Position numbers and translations under genes: made by a program
Part shown: positions 1 to 7,921 of the stretch, piece by piece
Layout of the letters: each line of letters starts with the position of its first letter
How positions within the stretch are numbered: position 1 is the stretch's first letter
Notes under the pieces: generated by a model
What the model was told of the DNA's origin: nothing
Databases searched by the model: none
Seen by the model: only the letters and a program-made list of their open reading frames with translations
Source: Bin52 sp965213935
GTDB lineage: Bacteria > Pseudomonadota > Alphaproteobacteria > Thalassobaculales > Thalassobaculaceae
Reading direction: 5' to 3'
Length of the DNA stretch: 64,000 nt
Assembly: GCA_965213935.1 (NCBI GenBank)
Contig: CBDCAO010000012.1
Location: 2,046,001-2,110,000, forward strand

Positions 1-407
1 TTTTCCAGTTCCGCCAGCCCCATGCCGGTCAGGACCGGGCCGGTCTTGGAGAACTGGATGCCAGCGTAGCCGACGATCTCGATCCGATTGCCCCACGGAT
101 CGCGAAAGTTGTTGCCGCGGGAACCGATGAGTTCGACACCGAGCGCGCGGACTGCCGCCTTGGCCGCGTCGGGATCGTCGACGACGAAACCGAAATGCCT
201 GGCGTCGTCCGCCGGCTGGGTCCGCGGTGCCGACAGGTTGACGAACTGATCGCCCATGTCGATGAAGGCGTGCCGTTCCGACCGGCTGCGCAAGGTGAAG
301 TCGAACAGGGCGCCGTAGAACTTCAGCGCCTCATCGATGTCCCCGACCTCCAGTCCGACATGGTTGATGCCCACGGCCCGCGCGCGCCTGGTGCTGGTTT
401 CGCTCAT
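1..407 (-). CDS. VOC-superfamily protein (glyoxalase/dioxygenase fold), 3' end outside window
   Basis: Reading leftward from the ATG at 407-405, an open frame of 135 codons runs off the window edge without a stop, so the C-terminus is missing. The protein looks like a vicinal-oxygen-chelate metalloprotein. An N-terminal beta strand carries the motif NHVGLEVGD. A helix EALKFYGALF follows, then a second module beginning RHFGFVVDD, and a closing strand RIEIVGY. Three candidate metal ligands sit at the usual VOC positions: His16, His71 and Glu110. The substrate cannot be read from this; glyoxalases, ring-cleaving dioxygenases and fosfomycin-type transferases all share the fold. The gene lies downstream of the SH3b gene on the same strand with a 73-base gap, so they may be co-transcribed. 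Confidence 0.8.
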   Translation of the reverse strand, partial: MSETSTRRARAVGINHVGLEVGDIDEALKFYGALFDFTLRSRSERHAFIDMGDQFVNLSAPRTQPADDARHFGFVVDDPDAAKAAVRALGVELIGSRGNNFRDPWGNRIEIVGYAGIQFSKTGPVLTGMGLAELE

Positions 408-480
408 GCCGTGTCTCCGCTGCCACCCGGAAATCAGACTACCGTACCGGCGAACCCGACGCCATTGGCAGGCTGCCCCG

Positions 481-978
481 TCAGTCCTCCGTCAACTCGT
501 CTCCCCAGACCTGTGCGCGGTTGACCCATCCCTCGTGGTCGTCCGCCTCGATCCGGCACCATTCCCCCTCGCAGTCGTGCAGCTTGGCGATGACCCCGCG
601 TTCCATCCTCGCCACCAGCCGCGACCCGGTCTCCGGTTCGGTGTGCATGGTGCCGATTTCCGCGATGACCTGGACGTTTGCGATGCCCGACAGCATGTTC
701 GACCGGATCCACCCGCTGTCACCCGAGAATTCCCGGACCCGCCGCCAGTGCCCGAACTCGCGAGTCACCTCCATCGGAAGGCCGCGGCGCTTGTATATCC
801 ACGTGATCCTGTACTCGCGGCCGGGGCCGGCCCGCATATTGACCTCCGCGGCACGCAGCGAGACAAACCGCGGGATTGGTAACTGGCTCTCTCCGTTCTT
901 GCCCGCCCTGTTGTTGGCCGCAAGCGTCTCGGGCGTGAGCAGGAGGCCGAGACAGATGATGGTGCGCACGATCCTCAT
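481..978 (-). CDS. Exported SH3b-domain protein
   Basis: Encodes 165 residues. I start at the ATG giving MRIVRTIICLGLLL, which produces a classical signal peptide with probable cleavage after LAA near residue 21; an in-frame ATG ten codons upstream would put charged residues ahead of it. The mature part contains a bacterial SH3 (SH3b/DUF1058-like) module with the typical NMRAGPGREYRITW segment near residue 46, and a second, more divergent repeat (residues about 100-160) ending in EGWVNRAQVWG. Such proteins are exported and usually bind cell wall or peptide ligands; no catalytic motif is visible. It is divergent from the hydroxyacid dehydrogenase gene, sharing an 86-base intergenic region. Confidence 0.8.
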   Translation of the reverse strand: MRIVRTIICLGLLLTPETLAANNRAGKNGESQLPIPRFVSLRAAEVNMRAGPGREYRITWIYKRRGLPMEVTREFGHWRRVREFSGDSGWIRSNMLSGIANVQVIAEIGTMHTEPETGSRLVARMERGVIAKLHDCEGEWCRIEADDHEGWVNRAQVWGDELTED

Positions 979-1064
979 GGCCCGGGATCCCGGTTGGTTT
1001 CTGGACAAGCTCCCGACCTGCTGATAATGCCGATACCGGGGACCATCGGGAGAAGGGCGTTTTC

Positions 1065-2066
1065 ATGGCGACACGAAAACCTGTTGTCATCGTGACGCGT
1101 AAACTGCCGGACCCCATCGAGACCCGGATGATGGAGCTTTTCGACGTCCGTCTCAACCTGTCGGACGCGCCGTTCCGGACCGAAGAGCTGGCGGCGGCGC
1201 TGCGCGAGGCCGATGTCCTGATCCCCACCGTGACCGACCGCATCGACGCAGGGCTGCTCGAGGCGGCCGGGCCGGGGCTGAAACTGATCGCCTCCTTTGG
1301 CACCGGGGTCGATCACATCGACGTTTCCGCGGCCCGCGCACGCGGCATTACCGTGACCAATACGCCCGGTGTTCTCACCGAGGACACCGCCGACATGACC
1401 ATGGCGCTCATCCTTGCGGTGCCTCGCCGCCTGGTCGAGGGAGAACGGCTGCTGCGTTCGGGGGACTGGGCCGGCTGGGGACCGACCCTCATGCTCGGGC
1501 ACCGGATCCACGGCAAGCGGCTGGGGATCGTCGGGATGGGCCGGATCGGCCAGGCGGTGGCCCGACGCGCGCGCGGGTTCGGCCTGTCGGTTCACTATCA
1601 CAACCGCAGGCGGCTTCACCCGGAGATAGAGGAGGAACTCGAGGCAACCTACTGGGACACCCTCGATCAGATGCTCTCGCGCATGGACATCATCTCGGTG
1701 AACTGCCCGCACACGCCGGCAACCTTCCACCTGATCTCGGCGCGCCGGCTGGCACTGATGCAACCCCATGCCTATATCGTCAACACCTCGCGCGGCGAAG
1801 TGATCGACGAGAGCGCCCTTGCCGCTGCGCTCGCGGCCCGCGACATCGCCGGTGCCGGACTGGATGTGTTCGAACACGAGCCGCTGGTCAGCCCTGAACT
1901 GCTCGAGTGCGACAATGTCGTGCTCATGCCGCATATGGGATCGGCGACCTACGAGGGGCGGATCGACATGGGCGAGAAGGTGATCGTCAACATCCGTGCC
2001 TTCACCGACGGACACACCCCTCCCGACCGGGTGATCGAGGCCTGGGGCCTCGGTCTCATGGCCTGA
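1065..2066 (+). CDS. D-isomer-specific 2-hydroxyacid dehydrogenase (D-glycerate dehydrogenase/GhrA-like)
   Basis: A 333-residue NAD(P)-dependent dehydrogenase that interconverts a 2-ketoacid (glyoxylate or hydroxypyruvate class) and its D-hydroxyacid. The N-terminal substrate domain is followed by the Rossmann motif GMGRIGQAVARR. The catalytic triad is visible: Arg243 in NTSRGEVID, Glu272 in VFEHEP and His290 in LMPHMGS. Length and motif order match the glyoxylate/hydroxypyruvate reductase group, but the exact substrate is not decided by the sequence. The start is the ATG at 1065, preceded by GAGAAGGG. Its last bases overlap the stop of the convergent MoeB/ThiF-like gene by 11 bases. Confidence 0.9.
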   Translation: MATRKPVVIVTRKLPDPIETRMMELFDVRLNLSDAPFRTEELAAALREADVLIPTVTDRIDAGLLEAAGPGLKLIASFGTGVDHIDVSAARARGITVTNTPGVLTEDTADMTMALILAVPRRLVEGERLLRSGDWAGWGPTLMLGHRIHGKRLGIVGMGRIGQAVARRARGFGLSVHYHNRRRLHPEIEEELEATYWDTLDQMLSRMDIISVNCPHTPATFHLISARRLALMQPHAYIVNTSRGEVIDESALAAALAARDIAGAGLDVFEHEPLVSPELLECDNVVLMPHMGSATYEGRIDMGEKVIVNIRAFTDGHTPPDRVIEAWGLGLMA

Positions 2067-2838
2067 TCGTCGGGGCGTCTCCGCACAGCGGGCAGCCCGG
2101 GCTGCGGCGGTAGCGCACGGTCCTGAAGGTCATTCCAAGGGCGTCGAACATCAGCAGACGCCCCGACATTGACTCGCCTATCCCGAGCAGTTCCTTGAGC
2201 ACCTCCGTTGCCTGCAGTGTGCCGATGACGCCGGCCACGGCGCCGAGAATTCCGGCTTCCTCGCACCGTGGCACGGTGTCGGGCGGCGGCGGTTCGCGGA
2301 ACAGGCAGCGGTAGCAGGGCTCCCCGGCGTGACCGGCAACACCGCTGCGGTAGGTGGTGAGCTGACCCTCGAATCGCAGCAGCGCGCCGGAGACCACCGG
2401 GATCCCGCAATGGTGCGCGGTATCGTTGACGAGATAGCGTGTCTCGAAGTTGTCCGAACCGTCGACAACCAGATCGTAGCCCGACAGCAGTCCGGAGGCG
2501 TTTTCCGGGCTGAGCCGCATCTCGTGCAGCCGGACCTCGACCGTCGGGTTGATCCGCTCAAGGGTGTCGCGGGCCGACCGGGTCTTCGCCTCGCCCACCG
2601 ATCCGGTCGCATGAACCACCTGGCGCTGCAGGTTGGTCATGTCGACGGTGTCGTCGTCGACGATCCCGAGCGCGCCGATCCCCGCGGCGGCCAGATAGAG
2701 CAGCACCGGCGAGCCGAGCCCCCCGGCGCCCACGCACAGCACCCGCGATGCAAGCAGCCGTTCCTGTCCCTCGTCCCCGACCTCGTCGAGGATAAGGTGG
2801 CGTGCATAGCGCAGGAACTGCTCCTCGGTGAGCTCCAT
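2056..2838 (-). CDS. moeB: HesA/MoeB/ThiF-family E1-like sulfur-carrier adenylyltransferase
   Basis: A 260-residue E1-like enzyme. It adenylates the C-terminal glycine of a small sulfur carrier (MoaD or ThiS) before sulfur transfer. Visible features: nucleotide-binding GAGGLGS at 37-43; the ND and R residues in MTNLQRQV; the VDGSDNFETRY segment near 126-135; two zinc CxxC pairs at Cys175/Cys178 and Cys249/Cys252; a possible active-site Cys192 in RCEEAGILG. There is no rhodanese domain, so it is the short bacterial form. MoeB versus ThiF cannot be separated here and no carrier gene is adjacent. It lies just downstream of dut on the same strand with only three bases between, consistent with a coaBC-dut-moeB transcript. 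Confidence 0.85.
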   Translation of the reverse strand: MELTEEQFLRYARHLILDEVGDEGQERLLASRVLCVGAGGLGSPVLLYLAAAGIGALGIVDDDTVDMTNLQRQVVHATGSVGEAKTRSARDTLERINPTVEVRLHEMRLSPENASGLLSGYDLVVDGSDNFETRYLVNDTAHHCGIPVVSGALLRFEGQLTTYRSGVAGHAGEPCYRCLFREPPPPDTVPRCEEAGILGAVAGVIGTLQATEVLKELLGIGESMSGRLLMFDALGMTFRTVRYRRSPGCPLCGDAPTIRP

Positions 2839-2841
2839 TGC

Positions 2842-3279
2842 CTATGTCCCCGTCGATCCCAAACCCCCGGCGCCGCGGCCGGTCGCCGGAAGCTCGTACC
2901 CGAGTTCCGCCTCGGCCCTGACCACCGGAGCGATCACCATCTGGGCAATTCTTTCGCCCGGCCGGATGTCGACGCGATCCTGCCCCAGGTTGACCAGCAG
3001 CACCATCACCTCGCCCCGGTAGTCGCTGTCGATTGTGCCGGGCGCATTGAGCACCGTCAGCCCGGAACGGGCCGCGAGCCCGGACCTCGGCCGGATCTGT
3101 GCCTCGTAGCCCGCCGGGATGGCGACGGCAAACCCGGTTGGGACCAGCGCCCGTGCTCCCGGCTCGATCGAGACCCCGCCTGCCGCATGGAGATCCATGC
3201 CGGAACTCCCGGCCGTCCGGTAGGCAGGAAGCGGCTGCGGCTCTCGGTGTGTGAAACGGCGGAAGGTGATTCGAACCAT
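2842..3279 (-). CDS. dut: dUTP diphosphatase (dUTPase)
   Basis: A 145-residue trimeric dUTPase that hydrolyses dUTP to dUMP and pyrophosphate, keeping uracil out of DNA and supplying dUMP for thymidylate synthesis. All five family motifs are recognisable in order: GSSGMDLHA, the PRSGLA loop, GTIDSDYRGE with the catalytic Asp, ERIAQMVIAPV, and a glycine-rich C-terminal arm GRGAGGLGSTG. Length is typical. It lies three bases from coaBC and is probably co-transcribed with it; coaBC and dut are also neighbours in many other proteobacteria, including enterobacteria. Confidence 0.96.
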   Translation of the reverse strand: MVRITFRRFTHREPQPLPAYRTAGSSGMDLHAAGGVSIEPGARALVPTGFAVAIPAGYEAQIRPRSGLAARSGLTVLNAPGTIDSDYRGEVMVLLVNLGQDRVDIRPGERIAQMVIAPVVRAEAELGYELPATGRGAGGLGSTGT

Positions 3280-3282
3280 GGC

Positions 3283-4485
3283 TCAGGCCGTGCGGTGATC
3301 TGCGATCCGCTGCACGAGCCTCTCCGCCACCTCTGCCTTGGCCATCCTGGGCCAACTTTCAACCTGGCCCGCGGCGATGAGGTGCACGGTGTTCTCGTCA
3401 CCGCCGAACACGCCTTGCGAAGCGGAGACGTCGTTCGCAAGGATCCAGTCGCACCCCTTGCGCCGGAGCTTGTCCGTTGCGTGAACGACCACCTGCTCGG
3501 TCTCGGCGGCAAACCCGATCACCAGTCCCGGACGGCGGAGCCCGGGTTGTGACAGGGTCGCCAGAATATCCGGGTTCTCGACGAGTTCGAGGCCCGGCAG
3601 GGTGTCCGCGCCATCCTTCTTGAGCTTGTTGCCGGCAGGCTGCGCCACTCGCCAGTCGGCCACCGCCGCGGCACAGACCGCGACATCAACCGGGAGCGCC
3701 GTGCGACACGCATCCAGCATTTCGCAGGCCGTCTCGACGTGCACCACCTCCACGTCCGGCGGATCGACGAGCCGGGTCGGCCCGCTTATCAGCGTCGTCT
3801 CCGCGCCCGCGGCGGCGAGCGCATGCGCAATCGCATGCCCCTGTCGCCCGGACGACCGGTTGGCGATGTAACGGACCGGGTCGATCGCCTCCCAGGTCGG
3901 GCCCGAGGTCACCAGCGCCCGACAGCCCGCGAGCCGCACCGCCGCACCGAGCATCGCCGCCGCCGCGGCGGCAATCGCCGCCGGCTCCGCCATGCGACCG
4001 GGCCCGTACTCGCCGCACGCCATCTCTCCGCTGTCCGGCCCGACCACACGGACACCGCGCCGGCGCAGTGCTGCAAGGTTGTCCACTGTTGCCGGATGTT
4101 CCCACATGCGCACGTTCATCGCCGGAGCCGCAAGCACCGGCTTGTCGGTGGCAAGAAGGACCGCGGTCGCGAGGTCATCGGCAATCCCGGCGCGCATCCG
4201 CGCGAGCAGATCGGCCGTCGCCGGAGCCACGATCAGCAGATCGGCCTCGCGCGACAGCCTGATGTGGCCCATTTCGGACTCGTCATCGAGCGAAAACAGG
4301 TCGCTGTAGACCCTCTCACCGGTCAGCGCCTGGAGGCTGAGCGGAGTGACAAACCGCGCACCGGCACCGGTCAGGACACTGCGGACCGCATTGCCGCGTT
4401 GCTGCAGTTCCCGGACCAGCAACAGGCTCTTGTAGGCGGCAATGCCGCCACCGATGATCAGCAGGATGCGCCGGTTTCCGCTCAC
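3283..4485 (-). CDS. coaBC: Bifunctional phosphopantothenoylcysteine decarboxylase / phosphopantothenate-cysteine ligase
   Basis: A 400-residue CoaBC (Dfp) that makes 4'-phosphopantetheine from phosphopantothenate and cysteine. The N-terminal flavodoxin-like CoaC half has GGGIAAYKS, catalytic His74 in GHIRLSREAD, the PAMNVRMW motif (121-128) and the active-site Cys157 in EMACGEYGPGRM. The C-terminal CoaB half shows VTSGPTWEAIDPVRYI and the dimerisation/nucleotide region KLKKDG. I choose the GTG at 4485 because it overlaps the upstream stop as GTGA and places VSGNRRILLIIGGG at the usual N-terminus; an upstream in-frame ATG at 4542 would add 19 unrelated residues inside the preceding gene. Confidence 0.95.
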   Translation of the reverse strand: MSGNRRILLIIGGGIAAYKSLLLVRELQQRGNAVRSVLTGAGARFVTPLSLQALTGERVYSDLFSLDDESEMGHIRLSREADLLIVAPATADLLARMRAGIADDLATAVLLATDKPVLAAPAMNVRMWEHPATVDNLAALRRRGVRVVGPDSGEMACGEYGPGRMAEPAAIAAAAAAMLGAAVRLAGCRALVTSGPTWEAIDPVRYIANRSSGRQGHAIAHALAAAGAETTLISGPTRLVDPPDVEVVHVETACEMLDACRTALPVDVAVCAAAVADWRVAQPAGNKLKKDGADTLPGLELVENPDILATLSQPGLRRPGLVIGFAAETEQVVVHATDKLRRKGCDWILANDVSASQGVFGGDENTVHLIAAGQVESWPRMAKAEVAERLVQRIADHRTA

Positions 4486-4697
4486 GCGTCGAGGTCGGCC
4501 GTCATCTCGCGATACCGGTACACCCGCGAGCAGTACGGACACACCACCACGTTGTCCGGGCCAATGGTGAGAAACACCCTGGGGTGGCCGAGCGGACCGT
4601 CGCCGCCGTCACAGGCGACGCGGCGTGACCGGGTATCGATTTCTTCCAGCACTCCCGTCATTGCCGTCCTCGTGCGTCCGCGTATGTTGCTGTCCAT
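4482..4697 (-). CDS. Small zinc-finger protein (zf-CHCC, NDUFS6-like)
   Basis: A 71-residue protein with Cys29, the motif GHPRVFL containing His38, and CPYC (Cys53/Cys56). This is the spacing of the zf-CHCC domain found in mitochondrial complex I subunit NDUFS6 and in small alphaproteobacterial proteins. It therefore probably binds one zinc ion and may be an accessory subunit or assembly factor of NADH dehydrogenase; that role is inferred from the family. Its stop overlaps the coaBC GTG start (GTGA), implying translational coupling. The start could instead be the Met13 codon at 4661, because the tRNA promoter on the other strand overlaps the first codons. Confidence 0.75.
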   Translation of the reverse strand: MDSNIRGRTRTAMTGVLEEIDTRSRRVACDGGDGPLGHPRVFLTIGPDNVVVCPYCSRVYRYREMTADLDA

Positions 4698-4698
4698 C

Positions 4699-4727
4699 TT
4701 GCCAGTCCGTACACCCGGCGGTAAACA
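4699..4727 (+). promoter_or_regulatory. Probable sigma70 promoter of tRNA-Arg
   Basis: A TTGCCA hexamer at 4699-4704 and TAAACA at 4722-4727 are separated by 17 bases, and the tRNA begins 14 bases after the -10 element, as for a directly transcribed tRNA. Each box has two mismatches to the consensus, which is usual in alphaproteobacteria. Confidence 0.55.
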
Positions 4728-4740
4728 CTCAAGAACCGGG

Positions 4741-4817
<77 letters not shown>

Positions 4818-4823
4818 CGCTTC

Positions 4824-5131
4824 GGTCCGGCTGGTGTGGCGGGGATCGACCGCGATCACCCGGTGTGCCCTGTACTCCAGCCTCCTGCGCAGGCTTCCCC
4901 GGCTCAGCCCGACCCTTGCCTTCACGTGACGATGGTGACGGCCGCGTTCGCACGCTCGCGGCTGGTCCCGTGATGCCGGTTCCAGCGCACCGTCCGGATA
5001 CGGCTTGCCGCCGCACCGGCGCAGTGTGGCCAGCCCGGCCTCGGGAAGTGCGGGCGGCCGTCCCGGATGCGCACATCCTGCGGGATCGTAACGAAATCGG
5101 TCCCGCGTCGCTTGAAGCGCCGGTGCCCGGC
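4824..5131 (-). pseudogene. Decayed TnpB/OrfB (IS200/IS605) fragment
   Basis: Read on the minus strand, pieces of a TnpB-like protein appear in more than one frame. One frame has KRRGTDFVTIPQDVRIRDGR (about 5110-5050). Another has LPEAGLATLRRCGGKPYPDG (from 5048) and then KARVGLSRGS...RRLEYRAHRVIAVDPRHTSRT (4922-4824). The last piece resembles the RuvC-II region of TnpB, where VDPRYTSQ normally leads into the CxxC zinc ribbon. Here the similarity stops at 4824, seven bases from the tRNA 3' end, so the zinc ribbon and the element's right end are missing. Frameshifts and truncation at both ends make it non-functional. The assignment is from motif resemblance by eye. Confidence 0.6.
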
Positions 5132-5134
5132 CGT

Positions 5135-5280
5135 GCCCTTGAGGAACCGCTGCCAAAGATGGTGGCGGTCCTGGTCCTTTCGGATCAGCTCGCGGATGTA
5201 CTCACTCGAGCCGGCGCGGCCGCGTGCGCCTGCCTGGTGATTCCCGAAGCCCCCAAGGCTTCGGGCAGCGAGATGTTCAT
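5135..5280 (-). pseudogene. Frameshifted ParD-type antitoxin remnant
   Basis: The ATG at 5280 opens MNISLPEALGA, the standard N-terminal ribbon strand of a ParD/CopG antitoxin. The frame then shifts, and the continuation GSSSEY-type segment (here AGSSEYIRELIRKDQDR, about 5215-5160) is found in the next frame, which is open for 150 codons only because it is a composite. Together the two frames account for most of an approximately 80-residue ParD. No ParE toxin follows. Instead the frame runs into TnpB-like sequence at about 5131, suggesting that a mobile element landed in the parDE locus and both then decayed. Confidence 0.6.
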
Positions 5281-5333
5281 CGGTGCCGGACCGACCGCGC
5301 CGCCCATATGGATATCTCCGGGCGTGTTGCGTT

Positions 5334-5756
5334 TCAGTCCAGTCTTCCCCAGTCGGTGACCCGTGTTGCGGCAATGCCGATCAGCAGACACTCCTCGAGC
5401 CGCATGTCACGGTACTGGCGGTACCGTCGCCGCAAGGCTGCGATCGCCTCCGTGTGAGCCGCGCCTGTCGCAACCAGGGTTGCCGCTCCGCGCACCATGA
5501 CCCAGCCGAGTTGCGACCAGTCGGAATGGTCGTAGTGGTCGACCACGAGCGCGGCGTACGGGTTGGCCATGATGTTTCGTGCCCGGGCGAGGCGGCGGGG
5601 CGCGACCGTCTTCGGCTTCTCGTCGAGCGCAATCCAGACCGCGGGGCCATCCAGCGCATAGCACACCGGCACCACGTGCGGCCGGCCGGCCGGAGAGGCG
5701 GTCGCCAGGCGGCCGACGCGGCCCTTCTCCAGGAACCGTCTCTGCCGGGGTGTCAC
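5334..5756 (-). CDS. PPOX-class FMN-binding oxidase-like protein (Rv0121-type)
   Basis: A 140-residue split-barrel flavin-binding protein of the pyridoxamine-phosphate-oxidase-like superfamily. It begins VTPRQRRFLEKGRVGRLATA. The GRPHVVPVCYAL strand, TVAPRRLARARNI and the PYAALVVDHYDHSDW stretch match the group annotated as PPOX-class, possibly F420-dependent, Rv0121 family. Whether it uses FMN or F420 cannot be seen. I choose the GTG at 5756, which overlaps the ABC permease stop as GTGA; the much longer open frame upstream is a shadow of that permease. It is thus the third gene of the ABC-exporter operon. Confidence 0.78.
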   Translation of the reverse strand: MTPRQRRFLEKGRVGRLATASPAGRPHVVPVCYALDGPAVWIALDEKPKTVAPRRLARARNIMANPYAALVVDHYDHSDWSQLGWVMVRGAATLVATGAAHTEAIAALRRRYRQYRDMRLEECLLIGIAATRVTDWGRLD

Positions 5757-6553
5757 TCTCCCACCTGCAGCAGCTTGCCGTTTGATCGCGCACTGGCAAA
5801 GGCGGCAGCGAACACCGCGGCGCCGATGGCGAAGTAGACCAGATTGACCACCACTGCGCCGGCCAGGAGGTCGGCGCGGAAGACACCGTCGACCATGACA
5901 GCGCGCATGCCCTCGAACACGTAGGCCGACGGCGTTGCCCAGGCAACCGGCTGGAGCCAGCCGGGCAGTGTGGACACCGGGTAGTATACCGCGCTGATCG
6001 GCGCAAAGGCGAAGATCGCAACCCAGGCAAGACTCTCCGCGCCCAGCCCGAACCGGATCACCATCGCGGTGACGGTCATTCCGATCCCCCAGCCCATGAC
6101 GCTCAGGCATGCGAAGAATGCAACGATGCCCGGGCCGTAGGACAGCACCGAGAATTCGAACAGGACCCATGCCAGCAACCAGGACGGCGCGAGACCAATG
6201 CAGGTACGCACAAGACTCATGATCATCGCCGCCCCGATCATTTCCCAAGGTCGCAGCGGGCTGACGAACAGGTGACCGAGATTGCGCGACCACATCTCCT
6301 CGAGGAAGCAGAGCGAGAATCCCATCTGGCCCCGGAACAGCACGTCCCACAGCAGCACCGCCCCGATGAGAACGCCGGCCGCGTTGGCAACCCAGGTCGA
6401 GTGCCCGATGAAGAACTGGGTCACGAACCCCCAGACCACCATCTGCACCGTCGGCCAGTACGCCAGCTCCAGAATGCGCGGCCACGACCCGCGCAACAGG
6501 TACATGTACCGTCGTACCAGCGCCAGCATGCGCCGCGCCGCGCCGGCGCTCAC
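5753..6553 (-). CDS. ABC-2 type transporter permease
   Basis: A 266-residue inner-membrane protein with about six hydrophobic segments and the ABC2-membrane layout: an N-terminal cytoplasmic helix MLALVRRYMYLLRGS, then membrane spans separated by SPLRPWEM and the conserved AISAVYYPVSTLPGWLQPVAW segment near the last periplasmic loop. It should form the export channel for the adjacent ATPase. The substrate is unknown; polysaccharide, drug and Nod-factor-type exporters share this architecture. The GTG start at 6553 overlaps the ATPase stop (GTGA), and its own stop overlaps the following oxidase-like gene in the same way. Confidence 0.85.
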   Translation of the reverse strand: MSAGAARRMLALVRRYMYLLRGSWPRILELAYWPTVQMVVWGFVTQFFIGHSTWVANAAGVLIGAVLLWDVLFRGQMGFSLCFLEEMWSRNLGHLFVSPLRPWEMIGAAMIMSLVRTCIGLAPSWLLAWVLFEFSVLSYGPGIVAFFACLSVMGWGIGMTVTAMVIRFGLGAESLAWVAIFAFAPISAVYYPVSTLPGWLQPVAWATPSAYVFEGMRAVMVDGVFRADLLAGAVVVNLVYFAIGAAVFAAAFASARSNGKLLQVGE

Positions 6554-7302
6554 CCCGCCTCTCCCTCAGGCCCGCCCCGGTCACGGGCGATGTCGAGAAA
6601 CACGTCCTCGAGCGTGGTGCGGCCATAGCGGGCAAGCAGGCTGTTCGGGCTTCCCCGGTCAACGATCGCACCCGCCCGCATCATGAGTACCCGGTCGCAC
6701 AGCCGCTCGACCTCGGCCATGTTGTGCGAGGCGAGCAGGATCGTCGCCCCCTCCGCCTGCGCGTAGTCCTCGAGGTAGGCGCGGACCCAGTCCGCGCTGT
6801 CCGGATCGAGCGACGCCGTCGGTTCATCGAGCAGCAGGACTCGCGGCCGGTTTATCAGGGCTTTGGCCAGAGCCACCCTGGTCTTCTGTCCCGCCGAGAG
6901 CTGTCCGGTCCGCCGCCCCAGCAGCTCCGCAAGATCCAGCGCCCCGGCAAGCTCTTCGATGCGCCGGCGCGGCTGCGGCACCCCGTAGAGATCGGCATAG
7001 ACGCAGAGATTCTGGCGCACCGTCAGGCGGTGCGGCAAGTCGACGTAGGGCGAGGAGAAGTTCATTGTCGGCAGCGCCCGGTACCGGTCGGTCACCATGT
7101 CGACGCCATGGATGCGGACATCGCCGGAGCTGGGCGTGAGAAGCCCCAGCAGCATCGAGATCGTGGTGGTCTTGCCGGCGCCGTTGCCGCCCAGAAGCGC
7201 GGTGACCCGGCCCTCCTCGACGGAAAAGCTGATCCCGCGAACCGCCGTGCTTTCACCGAACCGTTTTGTGAGTGCGCGCACGCTGATCGCGGGCGTGGCC
7301 AT
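6550..7302 (-). CDS. ABC transporter ATP-binding protein (ABC-2 exporter class)
   Basis: A 250-residue nucleotide-binding subunit. Walker A is GGNGAGKT (38-45), the signature LSAGQ (135-139), Walker B VLLLDEP (155-161), and the H-loop lies in LLASHNMAEV. The start is the ATG at 7302 giving MATPAISVRALTKRFG, the usual beginning; the frame stays open 70 codons upstream but that stretch overlaps the secB promoter region and looks non-coding. The gene drives export through the permease encoded immediately downstream. The similarity is to the NatA/CcmA-like group, and the substrate cannot be read from the sequence. Confidence 0.88.
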   Translation of the reverse strand: MATPAISVRALTKRFGESTAVRGISFSVEEGRVTALLGGNGAGKTTTISMLLGLLTPSSGDVRIHGVDMVTDRYRALPTMNFSSPYVDLPHRLTVRQNLCVYADLYGVPQPRRRIEELAGALDLAELLGRRTGQLSAGQKTRVALAKALINRPRVLLLDEPTASLDPDSADWVRAYLEDYAQAEGATILLASHNMAEVERLCDRVLMMRAGAIVDRGSPNSLLARYGRTTLEDVFLDIARDRGGPEGEAG

Positions 7303-7441
7303 GAACCGGTCACCGGGCAGGAAGATTTGCGTCGCAACCATAGGCGGGGCGGCCGGGACGGGCAAGCCGGCGGGGCGGTTGTGGGCCGCCCGGATCCGTG
7401 TTACGCCGCCGCCGCCTGTTCTCCATCCCGGCGAGGCCACC

Positions 7442-7921
7442 ATGAGCGAGACCCAGCCCGTCCAGGAGGCCGGCAACACCATCCGGTTCCTGGTCGCAGC
7501 GCAGTACATCAAGGACCTGTCGTTCGAGAGCCCCGGCGCTCCGCACAGCCTTCAGCCGAGCGAGGTGGCGCCGCAGATCACCGTGCAGGTCGACATGGCC
7601 GCGACCCCGGTCGGCGAGAACGGGCACGAGGTCGCACTCTCGCTCACGGTCAATGCCAGGAGGGCGGAGGAACAGCTGTTCCTGGTCGAACTGACCTACG
7701 CCGGGGTGTTCGTGGTCACCGGGGTTCCGGAAGCCGGGCTGCGCCCGCTGCTTCAGATCGAAGCCCCGAAACTCCTGTTCCCGTTTGCGCGCAGTGTCAT
7801 TTCGGCAGCCGTGCGTGACGGCGGGTTTCCGCCACTGCTGCTGCAGCCGGTCGATTTCGCCGCCCTTTACCACCAGTCACTCGAGGGCGGCGTCAGTCCC
7901 GAAGCCACACCGGGTCCTTGA
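7442..7921 (+). CDS. secB: Protein-export chaperone SecB
   Basis: A 159-residue homolog of SecB, the homotetrameric chaperone that keeps preproteins unfolded and hands them to SecA. Family features are IRFLVAAQYIKDLSFESP near the N-terminus, AEEQLFLVELTYAGVF in the middle and the LLFPFARSVISAAVRDGGFPPLLLQPVDF stretch (two segments) that shapes the peptide groove. The ATG at 7442 follows GGCGAGG. In alphaproteobacteria secB commonly sits next to dnaQ near the origin, as here. The genes converge and overlap by 29 bases. Confidence 0.95.
   Translation: MSETQPVQEAGNTIRFLVAAQYIKDLSFESPGAPHSLQPSEVAPQITVQVDMAATPVGENGHEVALSLTVNARRAEEQLFLVELTYAGVFVVTGVPEAGLRPLLQIEAPKLLFPFARSVISAAVRDGGFPPLLLQPVDFAALYHQSLEGGVSPEATPGP

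Noticed and set aside
975..2015. A 346-codon minus-strand open frame opposite the hydroxyacid dehydrogenase
   Set aside because: Antisense shadow without motif; the plus-strand gene has an intact catalytic triad.
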